Below are positions 7,752-14,440 of a stretch of DNA of 64,000 bases, piece after piece. Under the pieces are notes generated by a model. That model was not told where the DNA came from, made no database searches, and was given only the letters and a program-made list of their open reading frames with translations. The translations under genes were made by a program, and so were the position numbers. The DNA lies in NCBI GenBank assembly GCA_900199555.1, contig FZQZ01000010.1, positions 42,226 to 106,225 on the forward strand. The letters are read 5' to 3'. Source of the stretch: Prevotellaceae bacterium MN60. GTDB taxonomy: Bacteria; Bacteroidota; Bacteroidia; Bacteroidales; Bacteroidaceae. Position 1 is the first letter of the stretch; every line of letters begins with the position of its first letter.

Positions 7752-8669
7752 ATGAAAGTATTAGTTGCAACAGAGAAGCCATTTGCAGCTGCAGCTGTTA
7801 ATGGTATCAAGGCAGAAGTAGAAGCTGCTGGCAATGAGCTGGCACTGCTCGAGAAATATACAGAAAAGGCACAACTGCTGGATGCAGTGAAAGATGCCGA
7901 TGCGCTGATTATCCGTTCAGATAAGGTAGATGCAGAAGTATTGGATGCTGCTAAGCAGTTGAAGATTGTGGTTCGTGCTGGTGCAGGTTACGACAATATC
8001 GACATCGCTGCCGCTACCGCCCACAACGTAGTAGCCGAGAACACTCCTGGCCAGAACGCTAACGCCGTAGCCGAGTTGGTATTCGGTCTGTTGGTAATGG
8101 CTGTTCGTGGATTCTACAATGGCAAGAGCGGTTCAGAACTGCTGGGCAAGAAGCTTGGTATTCTTGCTTTCGGTAATGTAGGTCGCAACGTGGCTCGCAT
8201 CGCCAAGGGCTTCGGCATGGATGTTTATGCTTACGATGCTTTCTGCCCCGCAGAGGTTATCGAGAAGGCTGGCGTTCACGCTGTAGCTAATCAGGAGGCT
8301 CTCTTCGAGACCTGCGATGTTGTTTCACTCCACATTCCCGCAACTCCAGAGACCAAGCAGAGCATCAACTACGCTTTGGTAGGTAAGATGAAGAAGGGTG
8401 GCATACTCGTAAACACCGCTCGTAAGGAAGTGATTGACGAGGCTGGCCTCATCAAACTGATGGCAGAGCGTGAGGACTTGAAGTTCGTTACCGACATCAT
8501 GCCCGATGCTAACGATGAGTTCCTGAAGTTTGAAGGTCGCTACTTCTCTACTCCTAAGAAGATGGGTGCTCAGACAGCCGAGGCCAACATCAATGCTGGT
8601 ATCGCTGCTGCCAAGCAGATCAATGCATTCTTCAAGGATGGCGACACAAAGTTCCAAGTGAACAAGTAA
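7752..8669 (+). CDS. serA: D-3-phosphoglycerate dehydrogenase, short type with catalytic Lys
   Basis: Starting at the ATG at 7752 (MKVLVATEK) the protein has 305 residues; the 30-nt extension upstream only translates the repeat. Features: Rossmann NAD site ILAFGNVGRNVA (about 137-148), active-site Arg-224 (NTARKEV), and TPKKMGAQTAEA (267-278) where most D-2-hydroxyacid dehydrogenases have TPHxGA. Lys thus replaces the catalytic His. I recall the same in the short Entamoeba histolytica enzyme (so-called type IIIK) and in Bacteroidota relatives. No ACT or ASB regulatory domain is present, so allosteric serine inhibition is unlikely. It catalyses the first step of serine synthesis and probably shares the serC transcript. 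A strong terminator follows at 8692-8723. Confidence 0.94.
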   Translation: MKVLVATEKPFAAAAVNGIKAEVEAAGNELALLEKYTEKAQLLDAVKDADALIIRSDKVDAEVLDAAKQLKIVVRAGAGYDNIDIAAATAHNVVAENTPGQNANAVAELVFGLLVMAVRGFYNGKSGSELLGKKLGILAFGNVGRNVARIAKGFGMDVYAYDAFCPAEVIEKAGVHAVANQEALFETCDVVSLHIPATPETKQSINYALVGKMKKGGILVNTARKEVIDEAGLIKLMAEREDLKFVTDIMPDANDEFLKFEGRYFSTPKKMGAQTAEANINAGIAAAKQINAFFKDGDTKFQVNK

Positions 8670-8691
8670 TCAAGTATTTCTATACATAGCG

Positions 8692-8730
8692 AGAGAGGAT
8701 AAACCACACGGTTTATCCTCTCTTTATATA
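8692..8730 (+). terminator. intrinsic terminator after serA
   Basis: A perfect 14-bp stem (AGAGAGGATAAACC, 8692-8705; GGTTTATCCTCTCT, 8710-8723) with an ACAC loop is followed by TTATATA. It closes the serC-S23-serA transcription unit. Confidence 0.85.
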
Positions 8731-8802
8731 TCAAAGAGTTTTTGCTTGAAAAAAGTCTTCACCTTCACGCGTAACCCTGTGTACTATAGCGCGACATGCG
8801 TG

Positions 8803-8839
8803 AATAGTGCCACCTCAGCATCGGAAAAGTGGCACTATT
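8803..8839. repeat. AATAGTGCCAC inverted repeat
   Basis: AATAGTGCCAC (8803-8813) and GTGGCACTATT (8829-8839) form a perfect 11-bp stem with a 15-nt loop. The related sequence GGCACTATTCCAGTGCTAAAG follows within 50 bp, and similar wording (CCACTTTACTATCACAATACT, read loosely) is near 62945. Confidence 0.6.
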
Positions 8840-8929
8840 ACAAGGCAATACAGGCTATATAGACGTTCAAAACAGGCACTATTCCAGTGCTAAAGTGGCT
8901 CCGTTCTGACTCTACGAAAAGTTTATTTC

Positions 8930-9080
8930 AAAAAACATCTAACCTTCTAACCCGACAAGGCTGAAACACCGATGTACAGGGCGATTGAGGCGGGTTAGAT
9001 GTTTGGAAACATCTAACCCGCCTAAAGCTCAATGCAGATAAACATTTGAAGGGTGTTGGGTTAGAAGGTTAGATGATTTT
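8930..9080. repeat. long interrupted palindrome, copy A
   Basis: Outer arms CATCTAACCTTCTAACCC (8936-8953) and its exact complement (9058-9075) are 18 bp. Inner arms of 16 bp (8989-9004 and 9007-9022, core GGGTTAGATGTTT/AAACATCTAACCC) are separated by only GG. The segments between inner and outer arms differ, so the element has a defined left and right half. Copy B at 63249-63574 carries the same halves in the opposite orientation. Confidence 0.85.
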
Positions 9081-9138
9081 GCGAACAAACTCTCAGCCCC
9101 CTCCTAGTCTCCCCCAAGGGGGAGGAATTTACATCCAA

Positions 9139-9265
9139 ATAGTTTGACGACATTATTCGAGGAGTTTGACGACACTTTACGGATAGTTTGACGGCATAAT
9201 TCAAGGAGTATTTACGCATAATTCTCCTTGAATTTACGCACAATTCAAGAAGCATTTACGCATAA
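9139..9265. repeat. TTTGACGGCA/TTTACGCATAATTC repeat cluster
   Basis: Three TTTGACG(A/G)CA units (near 9143, 9164 and 9188) are followed by ATTTACGCATAATTCTCC and ATTTACGCA copies. The same words form a near-perfect hairpin at 14364-14426 and recur at 62815-62905 and 63606-63695. Confidence 0.7.
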
Positions 9266-9322
9266 TACTTTTCGGTTAGTATTCCTCCCCCAGTGGGGGG
9301 AAGTTTTGAGTGGGCTACATTC

Positions 9323-9437
9323 AGCTCTGAATACAACTGTTTCGGGGTGCAATACAATAACTATTGAGGTGCGAAAGTAACTAATTGAGCGCTGAGTGTA
9401 GCTAGTTACGCGCTGAGTCAGGCTAATTCAGAGCAGG
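9323..9437. repeat. 21-bp periodic degenerate array (proximal)
   Basis: Units begin AGCTCTGAATACAACTG (9323), GGTGCAATACAATAAC (about 9346), AGGTGCGAAAGTAACTAATTG (9367), AGCGCTGAGTGTAGCTAG (9388), CGCGCTGAGTCAGGCTAA (9409) and AGAGCAGGG. Most steps are 21 bp. A more regular version is at 63044-63211. Confidence 0.6.
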
Positions 9438-9576
9438 GACAAACTGATGCTGTTCGAAGACAGCCTGATATGGATGTCGAGATAGGCCAAAAACACTATT
9501 CACGCGTAACGAACTATAGCATACGTAGTTGCGTGTGAATGTGAAGAGTGATTTTAATAAAAAAATTCTGATACTA

Positions 9577-9607
9577 TTTGCAGATTAAAGGAATAATCGT
9601 ATCTTTG
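9577..9607 (+). promoter_or_regulatory. promoter of lipoprotein pair
   Basis: TTTG (9577-9580), a 19-bp spacer and TATCTTTG (9600-9607) fit the Bacteroidota consensus exactly. The start of the likely transcript (TTTGCAAGCAGAAC) is repeated before the cupin gene at 10683-10696. Confidence 0.85.
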
Positions 9608-9694
9608 CAAGCAGAACCGTAAAAACAAAATAACTGCAACATGACACCGAGTTATAGACAAAAATCAGGAACCTATCCCTTGGGGTTATTAAAA

Positions 9695-10138
9695 ATGACA
9701 AGGAGAATCTATTATATTCTGCTTGTGGGGATTATAATGTTCTTTCTGTCCTCATGTGATAGTAATGTTATTGGCTTCAATCAGGAATCTAATACGGTAT
9801 ACACCATAGATAACTATCCTATTTCAAGCCTTAAAATTGAAATGGAGAAGTCCAAAATGTACTTCCGTATTAGAAAAGTTGTTTCTTTAAAAGGCTCAAC
9901 TTGTATTAAACTGGATTCATTAGGAGACAATTATAAGATAGAATCTATTAGAGGGTTTAAGGCTCCTATGGGAAAGAACGTGCCAATGCTTCCTTTGGAA
10001 ATATATGAAATAAACCACTCTTCTATCGGTGATGCTGCATCTTGTATTATTTATGTTCTAACGGATAAAGACGGACGAGTTGATAGAGTGATGAGTCGAT
10101 ACGAATACGAGAAACAAGAAGGATTAAAATCGAATTAA
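9695..10138 (+). CDS. lipoprotein of unknown function
   Basis: I place the start at the ATG at 9695 (MTRRIYYILLVGIIMFFLSSC), which gives a 147-residue protein with a clear lipobox (LSSC, Cys-21); the 18-codon upstream extension has no signal character and sits next to the promoter. The mature part is rich in Lys, Ile and Ser, and no known domain is recognised. The next gene, also a lipoprotein, starts 1 bp after its stop, so the pair is probably one operon. Both are AT-rich, with many ATA, TTA and AGA codons, unlike the neighbouring housekeeping genes. They follow a repeat mosaic, which suggests recent acquisition, though this is inference. Confidence 0.72.
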   Translation: MTRRIYYILLVGIIMFFLSSCDSNVIGFNQESNTVYTIDNYPISSLKIEMEKSKMYFRIRKVVSLKGSTCIKLDSLGDNYKIESIRGFKAPMGKNVPMLPLEIYEINHSSIGDAASCIIYVLTDKDGRVDRVMSRYEYEKQEGLKSN

Positions 10139-10139
10139 T

Positions 10140-10604
10140 ATGAAAAAGATAGTTTATTTTGTTTTGGCGGTTATAGGTATTACTCTTTTTCAATCATGCT
10201 ATACGACAAGAAGAAATACAGACGATCAATTCGTAAAACAAGATATTCGTATATATAAAAGAGTTGGAGATGACTACAGGTTGCGCAATATACTTAGGAT
10301 ATATATTATCCTGAGAATGGCCAATTCAGTGTACGAGATATACACAGAGGGCGGAGAAGGAATTATAGGAAAGTTCTCTTTAAGAAATGATACTATAAAC
10401 TTGTATCATGAGTATCAACTTGGCTATTTAGATAGTACAATTAACTTAACCAAGATTAATAGAAAAGACACAATTCCAGAATTCTATCCTACCAAATTCG
10501 TTGTCAGGAAAGATAGTCTGATTGATATAACCTGTTATCAAGATGCACCTGAATATCTAACAGGATATAGTCGTCCAAGAGAAAACTTTATTTTGGTAAA
10601 ATAA
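10140..10604 (+). CDS. lipoprotein of unknown function
   Basis: This is a 154-residue protein with a lipoprotein signal (MKKIVYFVLAVIGITLFQSC, Cys-20) followed by YTTRRNTDDQF. The mature region has repeated short beta-like segments (VYEIYTEGGEGIIGKFSLRNDTINLYHEY), which resemble small lipocalin- or DUF-type secreted proteins, but I cannot name a family. It starts 1 bp after the previous stop, so translational coupling is likely. AT-rich codon use matches its partner and not the surrounding genes. No clear terminator follows. Confidence 0.7.
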   Translation: MKKIVYFVLAVIGITLFQSCYTTRRNTDDQFVKQDIRIYKRVGDDYRLRNILRIYIILRMANSVYEIYTEGGEGIIGKFSLRNDTINLYHEYQLGYLDSTINLTKINRKDTIPEFYPTKFVVRKDSLIDITCYQDAPEYLTGYSRPRENFILVK

Positions 10605-10679
10605 TAAAAAAAGGTTAGAATCACTGATACAGGTTGTCGTTTTCTATACGAAAATCTTAATAGATTCAATAAAAGTGAT

Positions 10680-10687
10680 TATCTTTG
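10680..10687 (+). promoter_or_regulatory. -7 element before cupin lipoprotein gene
   Basis: TATCTTTG followed by CAAGCAGAAC repeats the -7 and initial transcribed bases of the 9577-9607 promoter. The expected -33 TTTG is absent (TTAA at the right distance), so strength is uncertain. Confidence 0.5.
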
Positions 10688-10751
10688 CAAGCAGAACAAG
10701 GAAAATGGTTATAATACCAATAGAAATAACTAAAAACTAAAAGGAAGAACT

Positions 10752-11222
10752 ATGAAACAAATGAAACAATGGATGCTTGCTACCCTTCTTATGGGTAGTG
10801 CAATGGTTGGCATGACGGCATGCAAAGAATCTAAGGCTAATGAAAAAAAGTCTGCACCGGTGGTGAAGAGTGAAGAACTGATACGCACCTCTCAGAGTTG
10901 GGATGGTGTAGAACTGCCCGACTACCTACAAGGACGCCCAGAGCTGGTGGCGGTGAAATATGAATTTCCCGCAGGACAGAAACTAGGCTGGCATCATCAC
11001 CCTGTAATGAACTATGGAATATTGGTACAGGGAGAACTGACCATCATCGGTCAGGACGGTAAGGAGAAAGTAGTGCATGAAGGCGAACCTGTTGTAGAAA
11101 TGGTAAACACCATCCACCACGGAGAGAACCGAGGAGACAAGCCCGTCATCCTATATATGTTCTATCTCTCGCAAAAAGATCTTCCACTAGCTGTGCAGCA
11201 TCCAGAGATTCCCTTGAAATAG
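10752..11222 (+). CDS. cupin-domain lipoprotein
   Basis: The 156-residue protein has a lipoprotein signal ending GMTAC (Cys-24) and a single cupin barrel (about residues 65-150). Motif 1 is PAGQKLGWHHHPVMNYGILVQGE, read here in two parts: WHHHP with three His as metal ligands, then the Glu in GILVQGELTI. Motif 2 is EMVNTIHHGENRGDKPV. Metal binding in the envelope is likely; small cupins of this kind act as isomerases, dioxygenases or sensors, and the substrate cannot be told. A second Met at residue 4 could also start it. It lies between AT-rich lipoproteins and pfkA but has ordinary codon use. Confidence 0.85.
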   Translation: MKQMKQWMLATLLMGSAMVGMTACKESKANEKKSAPVVKSEELIRTSQSWDGVELPDYLQGRPELVAVKYEFPAGQKLGWHHHPVMNYGILVQGELTIIGQDGKEKVVHEGEPVVEMVNTIHHGENRGDKPVILYMFYLSQKDLPLAVQHPEIPLK

Positions 11223-11382
11223 CAATAGGGCTAATGGATATAAGAACGGGTGTCATAAAGGCTTGCGCTAAAACAAGAAAAAACGGGAATAGAACTCTTT
11301 TTTTATCAAAGATAAAACGTATTTAGGAAATAATGCGTACCTTTGCACCCGTAAAAAGGACATTTTTAGGATTACAAAACAA

Positions 11383-12360
11383 ATGAGCAAGATTAAGACT
11401 ATCGGTATTCTCACGTCGGGTGGTGACTCGCCTGGCATGAACGCAGCCATCCGCGCTGTGACGCGCGCCGGCATCTATAATGGTTTCACCATCAAGGGTA
11501 TCTATCGTGGTTACGACGGACTTATCAAGGGCGAAGTAAAGACCTTGACTACTGAGGATGTCAGTGGCATCATTACCCGTGGCGGTACCATCTTGAAAAC
11601 TGCACGCAGCAAGGAGTTTATGACTCCAGAGGGCATGCAGAAGGCTTATGAAACTTGTAAGAAAGAGGAGATTGATGCTTTGGTAGTTATCGGCGGTAAT
11701 GGTTCGCTGACAGGCGCATGGAACTTTGGCGTGGAGTTCGACTTCCCCTGCATCGGTCTGCCTGGTACTATCGACAACGACCTCTACGGCACTGATGCTA
11801 CCATCGGTTACGATACTACGATGAACACCATCATGGAATGTGTAGACCGCATCCGCGACACTGCCAACTCACACGAGCGCATCTTCTTTATTGAGGTGAT
11901 GGGACGCGATGCTGGTTTCTTGGCGCAAAACTGTGCTATTGCCTGTGGTGCCGAAGCCGCTATCGTACCAGAAGAGACTACTGACGTTGACCAGTTGGCA
12001 GCATTCATGAGTCGTGGTATCCGTAAGTCAAAGAAGTCGTGTATCGTCATCGTGTCAGAAAGCCCTAAGTGTGGCGCCCTCTACTATGCCGACCGTGTAA
12101 AGAACGAGTTCCCTGAGTTCGACGTGCGTGTATCAATCCTTGGACACTTGCAGCGTGGTGGTAGTCCTTCGGCTCGCGACCGCATCCTGGCAAGTAGTAC
12201 AGGTGTTGGTGCTATCGAAGCCATCAAACAGGGGCAGCGCAACGTGATGGTAGGCTATCGCAACAACAATATAGTATATGTACCTTTCTCCGAGTGCATA
12301 CGTACCGATAAGCGTTTCGACAAACGACTCATCACAGTACTCGACGAATTGAGCATCTAA
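11383..12360 (+). CDS. pfkA: 6-phosphofructokinase (PfkA family)
   Basis: The 325-residue protein has the family's usual length (about 320-330). Motifs: [18 protein letters not shown] (residues 8-25), GTIDND (128-133; Asp-131 is the expected catalytic base), MGRDAGFLA and the C-terminal [15 protein letters not shown]. One oddity is GGNGS at 104-108, where ATP-dependent enzymes usually have GGDGS; the Asp normally helps bind Mg-ATP. The enzyme phosphorylates fructose-6-phosphate in glycolysis. It is probably monocistronic: a terminator follows directly, whose stem also holds the promoter of the next gene. A TACCTTTG (11338-11345) upstream is the likely -7 element. Confidence 0.93.
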   Translation: MSKIKTIGILTSGGDSPGMNAAIRAVTRAGIYNGFTIKGIYRGYDGLIKGEVKTLTTEDVSGIITRGGTILKTARSKEFMTPEGMQKAYETCKKEEIDALVVIGGNGSLTGAWNFGVEFDFPCIGLPGTIDNDLYGTDATIGYDTTMNTIMECVDRIRDTANSHERIFFIEVMGRDAGFLAQNCAIACGAEAAIVPEETTDVDQLAAFMSRGIRKSKKSCIVIVSESPKCGALYYADRVKNEFPEFDVRVSILGHLQRGGSPSARDRILASSTGVGAIEAIKQGQRNVMVGYRNNNIVYVPFSECIRTDKRFDKRLITVLDELSI

Positions 12361-12368
12361 TATAAGGT

Positions 12369-12409
12369 AAAAAGCAAAGAAAACTGAGTTTTTTCTTTGC
12401 TTTTTGCCT
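12369..12409 (+). terminator. intrinsic terminator after pfkA
   Basis: AAAAAGCAAAGAAAA (12369-12383) and TTTTCTTTGCTTTTT (12391-12405) form a perfect 15-bp stem with a short loop. Its right arm contains the TTTG that serves as -33 element of the next promoter. Confidence 0.75.
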
Positions 12410-12426
12410 TCTTTTTTATACCTTTG
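12396..12426 (+). promoter_or_regulatory. promoter of DUF1015 gene, overlapping pfkA terminator
   Basis: TTTG (12396-12399), a 19-bp spacer and TACCTTTG (12419-12426) match the consensus exactly. The -33 element lies within the right arm of the pfkA terminator. Confidence 0.8.
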
Positions 12427-12449
12427 TGCACTATTAAAAATGTGCACAA
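12424..12449. promoter_or_regulatory. perfect dyad TTGTGCAC-N10-GTGCACAA at promoter
   Basis: Perfect 8-bp arms at 12424-12431 and 12442-12449 begin within the -7 element and cover the expected transcription start. They could be an operator for a dimeric repressor or a leader hairpin of the DUF1015 mRNA. Confidence 0.55.
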
Positions 12450-12470
12450 TTTAATAATATAATTTTTATC

Positions 12471-13718
12471 ATGGCCATTGTAAAACCATTTAAAGGTATA
12501 CGCCCACCCAAAGAACTGGTGGAGCAGGTAGAGAGTCGCCCATACGACGTGCTGGACTCAGAAGAGGCTCGCGCTGAAGCTGGCGACAACGAGAAAAGTC
12601 TGTATCACATCATCAAGCCCGAAATCGACTTCCCCGTAGGCACCTCTGAGTACGACCCAAAGGTGTATGAGAAGGCAGCTGAGAACTTCCAGAAGTTCCA
12701 GGACAAGGGTTGGCTGGTGCAGGATGAGAAGGAGCACTACTACATCTATGCACAAACGATGAACGGAAAGACACAGTACGGTCTTGTAGTCTGCGCCCAT
12801 ACAGACGACTATATGGCAGGGCGCATCAAGAAACATGAGCTGACCCGTCGCGACAAAGAGGAAGACCGCATGAAGCATGTTCGTGTGAATAATGCCAACA
12901 TCGAGCCTGTATTCTTTGCTTATCCCGACAACGCCGTGCTCAACGAGCTGATTATGCGCTATGCTGCTACCAAGCCCGAATACGACTTCATCGCCCCCAT
13001 CGATGGTTTCCGCCATCAGTTCTGGGTAATCAACGATGACAAGGATACACAGACTATCACTGCCGAGTTTGGCAAGATGCCAAGTTTGTATATTGCCGAT
13101 GGTCACCACCGCTCTGCTGCTGCAGCCCTCGTAGGTGCAGAAAAGCAGAAGCAGAATCCTAACCACAAAGGTGACGAGGAGTACAACTACTTCATGGCTG
13201 TATGCTTCCAAGCCAGTCAGCTCACCATTCTCGACTACAACCGTGTAGTGAAAGATCTCAACGGTCTCTCTTCTGAGGAGTTCCTCGCTGCCCTGCAGGT
13301 AAACTTTGAGGTAGAGGACAAAGGCACGGAAATCTACAAGCCTCAGCAGTTACATGAGTTCTCATTGTATCTCGATAGCCACTGGTATAGCCTCAAGGCT
13401 AAGGAGGGTACTTACGACAATAGCGACCCCATCGGTGTATTGGATGTAGATATTTCTAGCCGTCTGATTCTCGACGAGATACTGAACATTGGCGACCTGC
13501 GCTCTTCTAAGCGTATCGACTTTGTGGGCGGTCTGCGTGGACTCGGCGAACTGAAGCGTCGTGTAGATAATGGCGAGATGCGTGCTGCCCTGGCACTCTA
13601 TCCCGTATCTATGCAGCAGATTATGGATATTGCCGACAGCGGTAAGATTATGCCTCCTAAGGCTACTTGGTTTGAGCCAAAGCTGCGCTCAGGTCTAGTA
13701 ATCCATAAGCTAGCATAA
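12471..13718 (+). CDS. DUF1015 family protein
   Basis: The 415-residue cytosolic protein has the family start (AIVKPFKGIRPPKEL, SRPYDVL) and the signature YIADGHHRSAAAAL (208-221). DUF1015 proteins have no established activity that I can cite. The G-H-H-R type motif recalls the ParB/sulfiredoxin superfamily, which includes free-serine kinases such as archaeal SerK. In related Bacteroidota I recall DUF1015 genes next to serC and serA; here it is 3.8 kb downstream of serA on the same strand. A role linked to serine is therefore a hypothesis only. It has its own canonical promoter with a perfect dyad. Confidence 0.85.
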   Translation: MAIVKPFKGIRPPKELVEQVESRPYDVLDSEEARAEAGDNEKSLYHIIKPEIDFPVGTSEYDPKVYEKAAENFQKFQDKGWLVQDEKEHYYIYAQTMNGKTQYGLVVCAHTDDYMAGRIKKHELTRRDKEEDRMKHVRVNNANIEPVFFAYPDNAVLNELIMRYAATKPEYDFIAPIDGFRHQFWVINDDKDTQTITAEFGKMPSLYIADGHHRSAAAALVGAEKQKQNPNHKGDEEYNYFMAVCFQASQLTILDYNRVVKDLNGLSSEEFLAALQVNFEVEDKGTEIYKPQQLHEFSLYLDSHWYSLKAKEGTYDNSDPIGVLDVDISSRLILDEILNIGDLRSSKRIDFVGGLRGLGELKRRVDNGEMRAALALYPVSMQQIMDIADSGKIMPPKATWFEPKLRSGLVIHKLA

Positions 13719-13762
13719 CTAGGAATTCCTAGGGAGACCTAGGATATCCTAGAAACTAGAAA
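13719..13762. repeat. phased CTAG array
   Basis: CTAG occurs five times between the DUF1015 stop and the YigZ gene, at steps of 10, 10, 10 and 7 bp, mostly as CCTAG or CCTAGG. A similar array lies at 29894-29936. Confidence 0.75.
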
Positions 13763-13769
13763 GAAAGTA

Positions 13770-14351
13770 ATGACAGACGAATTCAAAACCATAGCAACAA
13801 CAAGCGAGGGATATTACACCGAGAAGCGGAGTAAGTTCCTCGCTTTTGCCCACCCCGTTAAGACCATCGACGAGGTGAAAGACATCATAGCTGGCTATCG
13901 CAAGAAGTATTACGATGCCCGCCATGTTTGCTATGCCTATATGCTGGGCGCTGAGCGCACGGAGTTCCGTGCCAACGACGACGGCGAGCCTTCATCTACT
14001 GCAGGAAAACCAATCCTCGGACAAATCAACTCCAACGAGCTCACCGATATTCTTATCGTGGTAGTGCGCTACTATGGCGGTGTCAACCTAGGCACCAGTG
14101 GCCTCATCGTAGCCTATCGCGAGGCAGCAGCCGACGCCATCAACCACGCCACGATTGAAACCCGTCAGGTAGAAGAGCTTATCACCTACTCTTTTGCCTA
14201 TCCCCAGATGAACGATGTGATGCGCATCGTGAAGGATATGAATCCCCGCATCGTCAGTCAGACCTACGAAGGTAGCACCTGCACCATCGTATTATCCATC
14301 CGTAAGGGCGAAGCCGACCAGCTGCGCACCCGTCTCCAAAAGCTATTATAA
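13770..14351 (+). CDS. YigZ/IMPACT family protein
   Basis: The 193-residue protein carries the UPF0029/IMPACT N-terminal domain: KRSKFLAFAHPV, ARHVCYAYML, the NDDGEPSSTAGKPIL block, and RYYGGVNLGTSGLIVAYREAA. The C-terminal DUF1949-like part (about 130-193) is also present. Such proteins are linked to ribosome or translation stress (IMPACT in eukaryotes binds GCN1), but the bacterial role is unclear. The gene follows the DUF1015 gene after a 51-bp CTAG array and may be read from the same promoter. It converges on the FAD protein gene, with a long hairpin between them. Confidence 0.92.
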   Translation: MTDEFKTIATTSEGYYTEKRSKFLAFAHPVKTIDEVKDIIAGYRKKYYDARHVCYAYMLGAERTEFRANDDGEPSSTAGKPILGQINSNELTDILIVVVRYYGGVNLGTSGLIVAYREAAADAINHATIETRQVEELITYSFAYPQMNDVMRIVKDMNPRIVSQTYEGSTCTIVLSIRKGEADQLRTRLQKLL

Positions 14352-14363
14352 TTCTTTGCTAAA

Positions 14364-14426
14364 AGTTTGGCGGCATAATTCAAAGAGAATTATGCGTAAA
14401 TTCTCCTTGAATTATGCCGTCAAACT
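14364..14426. repeat. 28-bp-stem hairpin of TTTGACGGCATAATTC family, between convergent genes
   Basis: The arms at 14364-14391 and 14399-14426 pair over 28 bp with two mismatches around the loop ATGCGTA. They contain GGCGGCATAATTCAAAG and CTTTGAATTATGCCG-like words (right arm CTTGAATTATGCCGTC). The position between two gene 3' ends suggests a bidirectional transcription barrier; the same words form repeats at 9139-9265, 62815-62905 and 63606-63695. Confidence 0.75.
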
Positions 14427-14440
14427 ATTTGCGTCAATTT

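Larger units (their letters stand above)
8731..9570. other. gene-free mosaic of palindromic repeats (proximal copy)
   Basis: I see no credible gene in these roughly 840 bp. In order they hold: TTCACGCGTAAC...ACTATAGC (8769-8790); an AATAGTGCCAC/GTGGCACTATT hairpin (8803-8839); the long interrupted palindrome (8930-9080); a CTCCCCC-AA-GGGGGAG hairpin (9109-9124); TTTGACGGCA-type repeats (about 9139-9265); a CCTCCCCC/GGGGGG hairpin (about 9284-9301); a 21-bp periodic array (9323-9437); and a second TTCACGCGTAAC...ACTATAGC sequence (9500-9540) that can pair with GTTGCGTGTGAAT. The same modules recur at 62813-63770. Confidence 0.8.

Noticed and set aside
9061..9255. Short minus-strand open frame of 64 codons in the repeat mosaic
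   Set aside because: It reads through palindromic repeats, has no start context and no homology-like features.
14352..14440. Small gene between yigZ and the FAD gene
   Set aside because: The space is filled by the long hairpin; open frames there continue antisense into the FAD gene.
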